64,000 nucleotides of DNA from Bacteroidaceae bacterium (GTDB taxonomy: Bacteria; Bacteroidota; Bacteroidia; Bacteroidales; Bacteroidaceae), in assembly GCA_017633615.1 (NCBI GenBank), contig JAGBPB010000093.1:20003-84002 (forward strand). Reading direction: 5' to 3'. Within the stretch, counting starts at the first letter, position 1; each line of letters opens with the position of its first letter. Positions 38,289 to 47,124 of this stretch are shown in pieces. The notes beneath the pieces were generated by a model that saw nothing but the letters and a program-made list of their open reading frames with translations, did not search any database and was not told the origin of the DNA. The translations under genes were made by a program, and so were the position numbers.

Positions 38289-38740
38289 TGACTGATAATT
38301 TGAATTTACCACCATTTGAGCCGAAAATATCCGAACAGGCTGGCAAAATTACAATATGGGACCCCGTTCGCATGGTTTGGACAACCCTCACACCTGAGGA
38401 GCGTGTCCGCCAGGCCTTTGTGTCATATCTTATTAATTATAAAGGCTTTCCCGCTTCACATATTGCCAATGAACAGGCCATAGAACTGAATGGAATGAGC
38501 CGCCGCTGTGACAGCGTAATCTATGACAAAACCGGGCAGCCTAAGGTTATAGTGGAATATAAAAGACCGACAGTCAACATCACCCAGAAAGTATTCGACC
38601 AGATTGCCCGATACAACCTAGTCCTCCACGTAGACTACCTTATTGTAAGCAATGGACTCAAACACTACTGCGTAAAAATGGAATATCCCACAGGAAAATA
38701 TAGTTTCCTGCAGGATATTCCAGCTTATTCTGAACTTTGA
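38288..38740 (+). CDS. Stand-alone HsdR_N-type PD-(D/E)xK nuclease-domain protein
   Basis: 150 residues from the ATG at 38288 (MTDNLNLPPFEPKI). The longer open frame upstream is antisense to holA and was not used. The core has LTPEERVRQAFVSYLI (the helix before the nuclease fold), RRCDSVIYD (Asp) and KVIVEYKRPTV (Glu-x-Lys), that is, the D...ExK triad of the type I restriction enzyme HsdR N-terminal domain. No helicase, specificity or methylase gene is near, so this is not a restriction system. Small proteins of this kind beside holA recur in Bacteroidetes; a role in replication or repair is a guess. The TAA/TGA ends face the zinc-ribbon gene. Confidence 0.82.
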   Translation: MTDNLNLPPFEPKISEQAGKITIWDPVRMVWTTLTPEERVRQAFVSYLINYKGFPASHIANEQAIELNGMSRRCDSVIYDKTGQPKVIVEYKRPTVNITQKVFDQIARYNLVLHVDYLIVSNGLKHYCVKMEYPTGKYSFLQDIPAYSEL

Positions 38741-38741
38741 T

Positions 38742-39575
38742 TTACTCGTCGTCCTCAGCAGCAGCTGCCTTGCGGGTGCGGCGCTTGGGAGCCTCAACTT
38801 TCTTGACCTCCTCCTTAACACCTGCAAGCTCAGGATCTATCATGATGCGTCCGCAGTACTCACAAACGATGATTTTCTTACGCATGCGGATATCGAGCTG
38901 ACGCTGTGGCGGAATCTTGTTGAAGCAACCGCCGCAAGACTCACGCTGTACGTAAACAATACCCAGACCGTTGCGGGTGTTGTTGCGGATACGCTTGAAT
39001 GACTGGAGCAGACGGGGCTCTATATTGAGCTCAAGAGCCTTGCATCTTTCACGCAGTCTCTCCTCCTCCTGACGGTTCTCCTCAATGATCTCCTGGAGCT
39101 CTGACTTCTTGATCTCAAGATCCTGCTTCTTCTCCTCAACCAGAGCCTTGTTGGCCTCAATATCCTCCTTCTTGGCATTGATGGCTGATGTAAACTCACG
39201 GATACGCTTCTCAGCAAGCTCAACCTCCAGGTTCTTGAACTCAATCTCCTTATTGAGTGAGTCAAACTCACGGTTGTTGCTTACGTGATCCTGCTGCTCC
39301 TGATACTTGGAGATGGCGGCTTTTGAAACCTCAATGGTGTTCTTGTTTTCAGCAACGCCTTTGGTCATCTCAACAACATCGGCGCTTGCCTTCTCAATAC
39401 GTGTGGTCAAACCGGCAATCTCATCCTCAAGGTCCTGAACCTCAAGAGGCAGCTCACCACGCAGTGTCTTGATCTTGTCAATCTCAGTCAGCATGGTCTG
39501 CAGCTGATACAGTGACTGGAGCTTCTCCTCTACGGAGTACTCTGACGGGTCTTTCTTAATGTCTTTTGTAGCCAT
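38742..39575 (-). CDS. Coiled-coil zinc-ribbon protein (CT398/DUF164 type)
   Basis: 277 residues. Residues about 15-190 are a long antiparallel coiled coil rich in Glu, Lys and Leu. A C4 zinc ribbon follows: SCGGCFNKIPPQ (CxxC, about 215) and IVCEYCGRIMIDPEL (CxxC, about 240). A basic, Ala-rich tail with Lys/Arg (KRRTRKAAAAEDDE) ends it. It resembles the CT398 family, which binds RpoN and type III secretion parts in Chlamydia; in Bacteroidetes the role is unknown. It starts 2 nt after the Nif3-family gene and is cotranscribed with it. Confidence 0.88.
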   Translation of the reverse strand: MATKDIKKDPSEYSVEEKLQSLYQLQTMLTEIDKIKTLRGELPLEVQDLEDEIAGLTTRIEKASADVVEMTKGVAENKNTIEVSKAAISKYQEQQDHVSNNREFDSLNKEIEFKNLEVELAEKRIREFTSAINAKKEDIEANKALVEEKKQDLEIKKSELQEIIEENRQEEERLRERCKALELNIEPRLLQSFKRIRNNTRNGLGIVYVQRESCGGCFNKIPPQRQLDIRMRKKIIVCEYCGRIMIDPELAGVKEEVKKVEAPKRRTRKAAAAEDDE

Positions 39576-39577
39576 AG

Positions 39578-40354
39578 TTATATGTAATAATTTATCGGAT
39601 TCGTCTTTATTGCGGTCTTTACAACCTTAAGTCCGGGGAATGATTCATTCAGGATATCGGCTATCAGGTCCACTGTGAACTGCTCACTCTCCCAGTGACC
39701 GGTCTCAATCAGTTTGATAACGCCGTCATAACCAAAGAAGCGGTGATAACCTATCTCACCGGTCATAAAGGCATCAGCCCCCTGCTCTACTGCCTTATCG
39801 GCCAGGAAAGCCCCTGCTCCACCGCACACGGCCATACGGCTTATTTTGCGACCCAGAGAGTCATTGTGCCTTATGCACGCTACCCCAAACTTTTCCTTGA
39901 TCAGCGCCAGCAGTTGCTGCTCTGTCAACGGTTGCTTGAATGATCCTATAATACCGGCACCATTGCCGTCGGGATGCTCATCAAGCGGTTTTACGTCCTG
40001 CAATCCTAATACGCTTGCAATGCGCAGATTAACGCCCTTGGAGGCATTGTCCAGGTTGGTATGGCTGGCGTAGATGGTAATTCCGGCACGCACGGCATCC
40101 ATTACAACGCTGCCAATATTGTCATCAGTAAGCTTCTTGAGCGGACGGAACAGCAGCGGATGGTGTGAAATAATCATATTGCATCCGTTCTTTATGGCCT
40201 CATCAACAACTTGACGGGTCACGTCCAGACACAATAAAACCCCTGAAACTTCGGTCTCTGTAGTTCCAACCTGCAAGCCTGAATTATCGTAATCATCCTG
40301 CAGCGGCAGAGGCGCGAATCTCTCAAGGGCATCAATTATTTCCCTGATGTTCAT
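39578..40354 (-). CDS. Nif3-like dinuclear metal-centre protein
   Basis: 258 residues from the ATG at 40354 (the GTG at 40357 directly precedes it). Family motifs are DDYDNSGLQVG, IISHHPLLFRPLK (metal His residues near 65), TIYASHTNLDNASKGVN, and near the end ADAFMTGEIGYHRFFG. Nif3/YqfO/YbgI proteins form toroidal hexamers with two metals per subunit; some are annotated as GTP cyclohydrolase I type 2, but the true activity is not settled. The pair with the zinc-ribbon gene is conserved in Bacteroidetes. Confidence 0.92.
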   Translation of the reverse strand: MNIREIIDALERFAPLPLQDDYDNSGLQVGTTETEVSGVLLCLDVTRQVVDEAIKNGCNMIISHHPLLFRPLKKLTDDNIGSVVMDAVRAGITIYASHTNLDNASKGVNLRIASVLGLQDVKPLDEHPDGNGAGIIGSFKQPLTEQQLLALIKEKFGVACIRHNDSLGRKISRMAVCGGAGAFLADKAVEQGADAFMTGEIGYHRFFGYDGVIKLIETGHWESEQFTVDLIADILNESFPGLKVVKTAIKTNPINYYI

Positions 40355-40376
40355 CACCTTTCCTTAAAGTGCGGTG

Positions 40377-40408
40377 CAAAGTTAATACTAATCACCGCAA
40401 TATGCAAA
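40377..40408 (-). promoter_or_regulatory. Promoter of the Nif3-zinc ribbon pair (TTTG-N20-TAACTTTG)
   Basis: TTTG (40408-40405) and TAACTTTG (40384-40377) on the minus strand are 20 nt apart. The RNA would start near 40371, about 17 nt before the ATG at 40354. Confidence 0.75.
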
Positions 40409-40417
40409 TTTAATTTG

Positions 40418-41908
40418 TCACTCTTCTACTCCGTTCAGGTTAAAGAGGTGTTTGTTGCGTTCTATAAGGATCTTGCCGTCTATCAGGCGTTTTACGCTGT
40501 TTACGGGATTTACAGTGGGATGAAATAAGGGTATTACCGGCGTTGCATCATCAACAATGTTCATATACTCCTTCCACACATCGGCTTCAGCGTAAAGTTG
40601 CTTTGTTCCGGCAGGCACATGCAGCGTTATGTTGCTGTCAAATATACCATATTCAAGAGGTATAGGCGTGTCCCAATGCACTGTGGCATCTTTCATGCTG
40701 GTATTGTTGCCGAAAGCGCTCATGCCTATTTCCGTTACGGAGGCAGGGATGTCAATGCTTTCCAGAGACCTGTTCTGCCAAAAGGCATATAGGCCTATAC
40801 CCTTAAGCGTTTCAGGAAGATTAATCTCCGTTAGTCCTGAGCACATACAGAATGCCATTTCCGGTATATATGTAATTGCCGGAGGTATAGTGATGGATTT
40901 GAATGATTCACAGCGATAGAATGAATAATCATATATAGTGTCTATGTTTGAAAAATCAAATTGAAGCAGTTTCATATTGTTTGAGAAGGCGCTACTACCT
41001 ATTTTGTGTACTGTTTCAGGAAAAGTTACGCTTTCAAGACTGGTGCAGCAATGGAATGTACCTATAGGAATGCTGTCCAGCGGATTCTCCAGAACTGCTT
41101 TTTGCAGAAACAGACTGCTGTCAAACATATAGTCGCCAAAGTTTTTTACAGTAGCGGGAACAGTTACCTCCATCAGGTGGGTTTGCCCGAATGCTTTATG
41201 CTCAAGGGTAACGACCGATGGAGGTATGGTTACGCGTGATATCATACTTCCGTCAAAGGCATTATCTTTAATGACTTTTACGGTGTTAGGTATAATTATC
41301 TCACTGAATGATGAGAATGAAAATGCTGATGTGTTGATTATCTCAATCCCTTCAGGAATGCTGTATGTGGTTTCACCGTTCTGCTGCGGATACTGGTAAT
41401 AGAAGAAATATTTGTCATTATAAAGGGGACCGAGTCGGGAACAAAAGTTGAATGCCAGATATCCCACAAATTCAAGCGATTGCGGGATGTTTATTTCAGC
41501 CAGATTATTGCAACTTTCAAATGCCAGTTCACCAATGGCCATCAGGTGACTGCCTAAATGGACTTTCTCAAGATTGTTGCAGCGCCAGAACGCTACTGCA
41601 TCAATATAGAGAACGGAATAAGGTAGATATACAGAAGTCAGTTCTTGACAATCACTGAATGCATATACTCCAATGCCTACAACAGGTATATACTGATCAG
41701 TAACGTTATCCGGAACATTGATTTGGCCGGCATATGGTTCATTGCCATAAGTCAGTTCACAATATACGTCATCATCAACGTAGATATAGTTGTAATAGAG
41801 CATGACGCCATCACTGTTGGCTTCACATAAATCATATGAGGGCTGTGGCTTGTAGGCCCACAATGATAAAGACAGGAATACTACAAACAAGGATGCAAAA
41901 CGTTTCAT
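40418..41908 (-). CDS. Secreted BspA-like leucine-rich-repeat protein
   Basis: 496 residues. A signal peptide (1-18, ending in LWAY) is followed by about a dozen BspA-type LRR_5 repeats, for example GVYAFSDCQELTSVYLPYSV, GELAFESCNNLAEINIPQSL, SSAFSNNMKLLQFDFSNI and MSAFGNNTSMKDATVHWD. The C-terminal segment VKRLIDGKILIERNKHLFNL carries the DGKxxIxR pattern found at the end of many Bacteroidales secreted proteins, possibly a sorting or anchoring tag (inferred). It is extracellular or surface exposed. It lacks a lipobox, unlike the lipoprotein at 35102. Confidence 0.87.
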   Translation of the reverse strand: MKRFASLFVVFLSLSLWAYKPQPSYDLCEANSDGVMLYYNYIYVDDDVYCELTYGNEPYAGQINVPDNVTDQYIPVVGIGVYAFSDCQELTSVYLPYSVLYIDAVAFWRCNNLEKVHLGSHLMAIGELAFESCNNLAEINIPQSLEFVGYLAFNFCSRLGPLYNDKYFFYYQYPQQNGETTYSIPEGIEIINTSAFSFSSFSEIIIPNTVKVIKDNAFDGSMISRVTIPPSVVTLEHKAFGQTHLMEVTVPATVKNFGDYMFDSSLFLQKAVLENPLDSIPIGTFHCCTSLESVTFPETVHKIGSSAFSNNMKLLQFDFSNIDTIYDYSFYRCESFKSITIPPAITYIPEMAFCMCSGLTEINLPETLKGIGLYAFWQNRSLESIDIPASVTEIGMSAFGNNTSMKDATVHWDTPIPLEYGIFDSNITLHVPAGTKQLYAEADVWKEYMNIVDDATPVIPLFHPTVNPVNSVKRLIDGKILIERNKHLFNLNGVEE

Positions 41909-41950
41909 AAGGAAAAGGATAAATAGTTAATAATTAGTGTCATATCATTA

Positions 41951-43147
41951 CTATGTCAGTCCAAGTATAACCTTGTAGCTGTGAACCTCATCGGGATCAC
42001 CAAGTTCCTTGCCCGGAGTGTCTGACAGTTTTACACAACGGTACACGTGCTGGCGAGGGTTAACCTGGAAGGTCTTGAGTTTCATTACTATGTTGAGAGG
42101 CTTGACAGTGCCTACGTCATTTGTCAGGTTGGTTCCAATGCCGAACGATACCTTGATACGGCCCTCAAAGTACTTCTGGATGGCCAGAGCGCGGTCAAAA
42201 TCAAGAGCATCGCTGAACACAATTGACTTTGTCATGGGGTCAATATGATATGATTCATATTTGGCTATGATCTTGTCACCGAACTCAAACGGATCACCGC
42301 TGTCGTGACGTACGCCGTCATACAGTTTGGCCATATCAAGCGAGAAGTTACGCAGGAATACGCGTGTTGTGAAGCAATCCGGCAGCATGGTGCCCATGTT
42401 TCCGCCGAATATCTCGGCCCAGTGACGCATAACGTAGTAGTTTGCCTCCTTGGGGCCCATGAATGCGGCAGTAGCCATCATAAGTTCATGAGCCATAGTG
42501 CCTATTGGCTTAAGGTCCTTGCGTATAGACTGGTATTTCATGGCAAAATACACGGTCGATGAGCCTATGAAGTACTTTGCGTGACGTGTCAGATACTCGG
42601 TGACATGATCCTCAACCTCATGTGAGTAGCGGCGGCGCATACCAAAGTTGGCAAACTTGAGCTTGTTCTCATTTGATATGGCAACCTTCTTTTCAAGCTG
42701 TTTGTCAATGAAATCCCAATCCGGTTCAGTCTTCTCATAGAGGCTGTAATAAACCTCTGATACTGTACTCAGAATTGGAATTTCATAAAGTGTAACCTTG
42801 TAGATAAGGTCTCTGGCCTCAATGTGCAAGTGGCCTTCCTCATCAAGCGAGATATCAATGATATCGGCGTTGAACCGGAATCCTTTGAGCCACTCAAAGT
42901 AGCACTGAGGTATGAAATAGATATTGGAGAGACACCAGTTGAACTCCTCATCAGTCAGGGCCAGGGTCTCCAGTTTCTTGAATTCCTTACGCAAGAGGTT
43001 CACGAACTCCTGTGTAAACTTCTGGCCGTTGCGGTCAGTGAAACTGAATGTACCTATACCCTCAGGGGTGGTCCGTTGGTAATAGTATGACATGGAGAAT
43101 TTATAGAGGTCATTCTCCAGCATACTGATTATTGGCATGCTCTCCAT
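41951..43147 (-). CDS. pncB: Nicotinate phosphoribosyltransferase
   Basis: 398 residues. Motifs include FSMSYYYQ (near 15), GTMAHELMMATAAF (the phosphorylated His, near 225), RHDSGDPFEFGDKI (near 280) and SFGIGTNLTNDVG (near 335, PRPP phosphate site). It makes nicotinate mononucleotide from nicotinate and PRPP with ATP. The start lies 7 nt after the nicotinamidase gene, so the two form a Preiss-Handler salvage operon. The PncB-type length (about 400) excludes nicotinamide phosphoribosyltransferase. Confidence 0.95.
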   Translation of the reverse strand: MESMPIISMLENDLYKFSMSYYYQRTTPEGIGTFSFTDRNGQKFTQEFVNLLRKEFKKLETLALTDEEFNWCLSNIYFIPQCYFEWLKGFRFNADIIDISLDEEGHLHIEARDLIYKVTLYEIPILSTVSEVYYSLYEKTEPDWDFIDKQLEKKVAISNENKLKFANFGMRRRYSHEVEDHVTEYLTRHAKYFIGSSTVYFAMKYQSIRKDLKPIGTMAHELMMATAAFMGPKEANYYVMRHWAEIFGGNMGTMLPDCFTTRVFLRNFSLDMAKLYDGVRHDSGDPFEFGDKIIAKYESYHIDPMTKSIVFSDALDFDRALAIQKYFEGRIKVSFGIGTNLTNDVGTVKPLNIVMKLKTFQVNPRQHVYRCVKLSDTPGKELGDPDEVHSYKVILGLT

Positions 43148-43154
43148 AAAATCC

Positions 43155-43793
43155 TTATTTATAAATCTTTATGTTGTTCTCGTTCATGTAGGTAACGAGC
43201 GGCTCATTGCTCTCTATGGAAGCAACGCCCTCCAGATAAACTGAAAGCTCAAAGCCTACCTCCTGGCTCAGACGAACCAGATTCTTGAGAGTTTCAAGAA
43301 CGCAGTACTCAGCAGCGATACCGCATACTACAACGTTATCACCCTTGACAAAGAGATTCTGGTCATCGGCCTTGGTATTCTCAAACTGTCCGTATTCCTC
43401 CTTATCCTGAGCCTGCCCCTTCGGCAGAAACTCTACGTTATCTATGTTCAGATTGTCAAGGATACCATCCGGAAGTGCTGCGCCAACAGTATAGCGTACG
43501 CAGTGCTGCGGCCATATACCGCCGTTAGCCTTGAATGAGCAGTGGTTCCATGGATGCCAGTCAAGAGTGAAGTATACTCTGTCAAACTTGGTCAGAACGT
43601 TCTTGATGGGCTCAACAACGCGGGTACCGTCTGTTGCAGGCAGGTTTCCGTCAATGAAATCCTTCTGGAGGTCAACCACTACCATAATGTTTGCGGGTTC
43701 ACGGTCTGTCATAACAGTCTGTTTTTTGTTTTCTGTGCAAGCTACCATTGCAAAAATAGCAACTGCTGCGGTAAAAATCCTAAATACTTTCAT
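43155..43793 (-). CDS. pncA: Nicotinamidase with a lipoprotein signal
   Basis: 212 residues from the ATG at 43793 (MKVFRIFTAAVAIFAM). A lipobox AMVAC puts the lipidated Cys near 19, so it is predicted to be exported and lipid-anchored. The isochorismatase-fold core has the catalytic Asp in VVVDLQKDF, metal ligands in DWHPWNHCSF, the Lys in FLPKG and the nucleophile Cys in GIAAEYCV. It hydrolyses nicotinamide to nicotinate, which PncB then uses. Cytosolic PncA is the rule, so the signal is notable. The longer frame from 43811 has the same signal. Confidence 0.9.
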   Translation of the reverse strand: MKVFRIFTAAVAIFAMVACTENKKQTVMTDREPANIMVVVDLQKDFIDGNLPATDGTRVVEPIKNVLTKFDRVYFTLDWHPWNHCSFKANGGIWPQHCVRYTVGAALPDGILDNLNIDNVEFLPKGQAQDKEEYGQFENTKADDQNLFVKGDNVVVCGIAAEYCVLETLKNLVRLSQEVGFELSVYLEGVASIESNEPLVTYMNENNIKIYK

Positions 43794-43824
43794 TTCAATA
43801 ACAAATAACAATCATATCGGGTTG

Positions 43825-43832
43825 CAAATTTA
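43825..43832 (-). promoter_or_regulatory. Promoter -7 box for pncA-pncB (TAAATTTG)
   Basis: TAAATTTG on the minus strand fits TAnnTTTG and lies about 32 nt before the pncA ATG at 43793. No -33 element is clear. Confidence 0.55.
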
Positions 43833-43881
43833 GTGATAATAATGAATTGATTTGGTAACTTTACCCAACAAAAAGAATTAT

Positions 43882-44955
43882 ATGAAGGACTTATTCAGAC
43901 ATTTTTCCCTAACCTTGATAATTGGCAGCCTGTGTCTTTATACATCCTGCGGAAAAGACAATGCAGACATCAATGACGATGAAATAATTGACGTTGAACC
44001 TACCGGCCCCGAGGAAATATTCTCAGTATTGACACTCAATGTTGACGGACTGCCCAAATCTCTCAATATCATGGGATTATATAAAGTGAACGTCAACGAG
44101 GACGGTCCCGGAGCCAAGTACACCCCTGCTATCGGCCGATATATTGCAAAGATGAATTACGATTTCATATCGGTACAGGAGGACTTCAATTATGATACAC
44201 AGCTATATTCCCCACTCTCAGACAATTATGACCGTGACCTATGGGCCGGCAGTTTGAACACGGACAGGATGTCGGCCGATTTCAGATTCCTGTCCGATGG
44301 CCTCAGCGCATTCTGGAAGAAAGGAATAACCGCCTCTATGACCGACAGTGTCAGTTGGAAGGAGAGCTACGGTAAGTTCAACCATGCATGGGATGCCATT
44401 GTGACCAAGGGATTCCGCCGCTATGACGTTAAACTGGCCCAAGGCAGCGAGGTGGTAATCTACAACATGCACATGGATGCAGGCGATGATGAGGATGAAG
44501 CCAAGGGTCTTGACGGACCCGACTGCCGGGCCAGGATGTCCCAATGGCGACAACTCCGGGACTATATCATGGATCATCTTGACAAACGTCCGGTAATAAT
44601 CATGGGTGACCTTAACAGTTGGTATGAACGCGACAGCATCAAGATTCAGTTCATTGATGAAATAGAAAAGACTGGCCGCGCCACAGTAAGCGACGTATGG
44701 ATAGAAATGGTAAAGAATGGCGTATATCCTGACATATTTGACGGAATAGTGACCAAGGATCCCGGCACCATAGACTGGAGCCGAAACGGCGAATTGCTTG
44801 ATAAAATTCTGTATATCAACCCAAAAGGAGGCTCCAAACTATACCCCATGAGCATATTCATTGACCATGACGGATATCAGAAGGACGACGGCAGCCCCCT
44901 TGGTGACCACAGTCCGTTATCCGTAACGTTCAAAATCAGGAATCAGGCCCTCTAA
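43882..44955 (+). CDS. Endonuclease/exonuclease/phosphatase-family lipoprotein
   Basis: 357 residues from the ATG at 43882 (MKDLFRHFSLTLIIGSL). The lipobox is LYTSC (Cys near 23). The EEP domain begins SVLTLNVDGLPKS (Asn of the active site), then VQEDFNY (Glu near 94), MGDLNSWYERDS (Asp and Asn near 240) and GDHSPLSVTF (catalytic Asp-His pair at the end). The fold includes sphingomyelinase-like phosphodiesterases and nucleases. As an exported lipoprotein it more likely acts on a lipid, sugar or extracellular nucleotide. The specific substrate is not visible. It is followed by a gene with its own promoter. Confidence 0.87.
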   Translation: MKDLFRHFSLTLIIGSLCLYTSCGKDNADINDDEIIDVEPTGPEEIFSVLTLNVDGLPKSLNIMGLYKVNVNEDGPGAKYTPAIGRYIAKMNYDFISVQEDFNYDTQLYSPLSDNYDRDLWAGSLNTDRMSADFRFLSDGLSAFWKKGITASMTDSVSWKESYGKFNHAWDAIVTKGFRRYDVKLAQGSEVVIYNMHMDAGDDEDEAKGLDGPDCRARMSQWRQLRDYIMDHLDKRPVIIMGDLNSWYERDSIKIQFIDEIEKTGRATVSDVWIEMVKNGVYPDIFDGIVTKDPGTIDWSRNGELLDKILYINPKGGSKLYPMSIFIDHDGYQKDDGSPLGDHSPLSVTFKIRNQAL

Positions 44956-44961
44956 CCCCCA

Positions 44962-44991
44962 TTGCATTTCGGGCGGAAAATGGTAAATTTG
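44962..44991 (+). promoter_or_regulatory. Promoter of the M3 peptidase (TTG-N19-TAAATTTG)
   Basis: TTG (44962-44964) and TAAATTTG (44984-44991) are 19 nt apart, matching the consensus. RNA start is expected near 44997, 13 nt before the ATG at 45010. Confidence 0.78.
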
Positions 44992-45009
44992 CCAAACAAA
45001 CCACATATT

Positions 45010-47112
45010 ATGAATAAAACAATAATAGCAGCTGCTGTAGCAGCGGTTACATTTATGTCATGCAGTGAATTAAAGAACAACCCGTTCTTACAGGAGAGTC
45101 AGTTGCCATACGGTGCTGTTGAATTTGACAAGATCAAATCAAGTGATTTCATGCCCGCTTTTGAGGAGGGATTCCGTCAGTATAAAAAAGATATTGACAA
45201 GATCGCAGCGTGCAAGGAATCCCCCACCTTTGAGAATACCATTGAACCCCTTGAGGCAAGCGGACAGCTGCTAAAGAGAGTTAGCGGCGTGTTCTACAAC
45301 CTCATTGAGACCGATGCTGATGACATCATGAAGGAGACAGAGGAGAAAATCATCCCCTTACAGACCGATGCCGATGCATACCTTTACATGAATGAGAAGA
45401 TATTCAACAAGATAAGGATCTTAAACCTCAATAAGGATTCTGGCAATCCGTTCCTGACTGTTGAACAGAAGAAGGTCATAGAGAGATATTATCGCCGTTT
45501 TTGTGAAGGTGGAGCTTTTCTCACATACGATGACAAAGGCCGTTTCCTGGCTAATCAGAACGAACTGGCTAAGCTTCGCGTTCAGTTTGCCAAGAACAAT
45601 CTGGATGAGAGCAATGCCTACGTACTGCACGTAACCGATATAAAACGTCTGGAAGGACTGCCTCAGGATCAACTTGATGCCGCCGCTCTGCGCGCCAAGG
45701 AGAAAGGTCTTGACGGATGGGCATTCAACGTGCAGAAGCCCTGCTGGATACCGTTCCTGCAATACTGTAAGGATCGTGATCTGCGTGAACAGATGTACAA
45801 GGCTTACTACAGCCGTGGAAACAACAATAATGAGTATGATAACAAGGATATTATCAGAAGAATATTGCTTCTGCGCCATGAACAGGCCAAGCTGTTGGGT
45901 GTAAACAACTATGCTGAATTCGTACTGATGGATCGAATGGCAAAGACTCCAGAGGCAGCCTACGACCTTCTTATGGATATATGGCAGTACGCTCTCCCGC
46001 AGGCCAAGCGTGAACGTGACGAGATGCAGAAAATAATTGATGCTGAAGGTGGCGGATTCAAGCTTCAAGCTTGGGATTGGTGGTATTACGCTGAGAAACT
46101 GCGTAAACAGAAATATGACCTGGATGAAGCTGAACTTATGCCCTACTTCAGTCTGGACAATGTACGCAAGGGTTCATTCATGGTTGCAGAGACATTGTTT
46201 GGCATCAAATTCCAGAAGGTTGATTATCTGCCCGTTTATCATCCGTCAGTTGAGACATGGGAGTGCCTGGATTCAGACGGCACTCATCTGGCCTACTTCT
46301 ATACAGACTGCTTCGTTCGCTCTACCAAGCGTCAGGGCGCATGGATGAACAACTTCACTGATGAGTATGACTTTGGAGGTAACAGCCAGCGCCCCACCAT
46401 AGTGAACGTATGCAACTTCTCATTGCCTACCGATACCCTGCCCTGCCTGCTCTCCATTGATGATGCACGCACTGTATTCCATGAGTTCGGTCACGCTCTG
46501 CACGGCATGCTCACCAAGTGCCACTATCCGGCCGTAAGCGGAACCGCTACTCCCAATGACTTTGTAGAGATGTGCTCACAGATAATGGAACACTGGGCCG
46601 TGGATCCCACTATCCTCAAACAGTATGCTTTCCATTATAAGACAGGTGAGCCTATCCCTGATGAGCTGATTGCCAAGATGCAGAATGCCGGTCACTTCAA
46701 TACGGGATTCGAGACCGTAGAGCTTGTCGGAGCCGCCCTGCTTGATATGGAATACCACACTCAACCCAACTATATCATGTTTGATGACCAGAAGTTTGAG
46801 GATGAGATATCGGCCAAGTTGGGTATGATACCTGAGATTGAATACCGTTATCGCGGTACATTCTTCAACCATATATTCAATAACGACTATTGCGCAGGCT
46901 ACTACAGCTACCTATGGGCCGAGGTTTTGGATTGTGACGCCTTCCAGTGCTTTGTTGAGGAGGGCCTTCTCAACAAGGAGACAGGCATGCGTTATCGCCA
47001 GAACATACTTGAGAAAGGCGGCAGCGATGACCTGATGGAGCTCTACCGCCGTTTCCGCGGCAGCGATCCCAAGACTGAGGCAATGTTGCGTAACCGTGGA
47101 CTGATCAAATAA
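45010..47112 (+). CDS. M3-family zinc metallopeptidase (peptidyl-dipeptidase/oligopeptidase A-like), lipoprotein
   Basis: 700 residues from the ATG at 45010 (MNKTIIAAAVAAVTFMSC). The lipobox FMSC puts lipidated Cys near 18. The all-helical M3 fold has its zinc motif HEFGHALHG (near 492) and a downstream Glu in FVEMCSQIMEHW. Family members cleave short peptides or remove C-terminal dipeptides (Dcp). Lipidation places it in the envelope, where it may digest peptides taken up from the medium. The start of the frame at 44962 lies upstream of the RNA start and was rejected. Confidence 0.92.
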   Translation: MNKTIIAAAVAAVTFMSCSELKNNPFLQESQLPYGAVEFDKIKSSDFMPAFEEGFRQYKKDIDKIAACKESPTFENTIEPLEASGQLLKRVSGVFYNLIETDADDIMKETEEKIIPLQTDADAYLYMNEKIFNKIRILNLNKDSGNPFLTVEQKKVIERYYRRFCEGGAFLTYDDKGRFLANQNELAKLRVQFAKNNLDESNAYVLHVTDIKRLEGLPQDQLDAAALRAKEKGLDGWAFNVQKPCWIPFLQYCKDRDLREQMYKAYYSRGNNNNEYDNKDIIRRILLLRHEQAKLLGVNNYAEFVLMDRMAKTPEAAYDLLMDIWQYALPQAKRERDEMQKIIDAEGGGFKLQAWDWWYYAEKLRKQKYDLDEAELMPYFSLDNVRKGSFMVAETLFGIKFQKVDYLPVYHPSVETWECLDSDGTHLAYFYTDCFVRSTKRQGAWMNNFTDEYDFGGNSQRPTIVNVCNFSLPTDTLPCLLSIDDARTVFHEFGHALHGMLTKCHYPAVSGTATPNDFVEMCSQIMEHWAVDPTILKQYAFHYKTGEPIPDELIAKMQNAGHFNTGFETVELVGAALLDMEYHTQPNYIMFDDQKFEDEISAKLGMIPEIEYRYRGTFFNHIFNNDYCAGYYSYLWAEVLDCDAFQCFVEEGLLNKETGMRYRQNILEKGGSDDLMELYRRFRGSDPKTEAMLRNRGLIK

Positions 47113-47124
47113 AAAGGACCAAAC

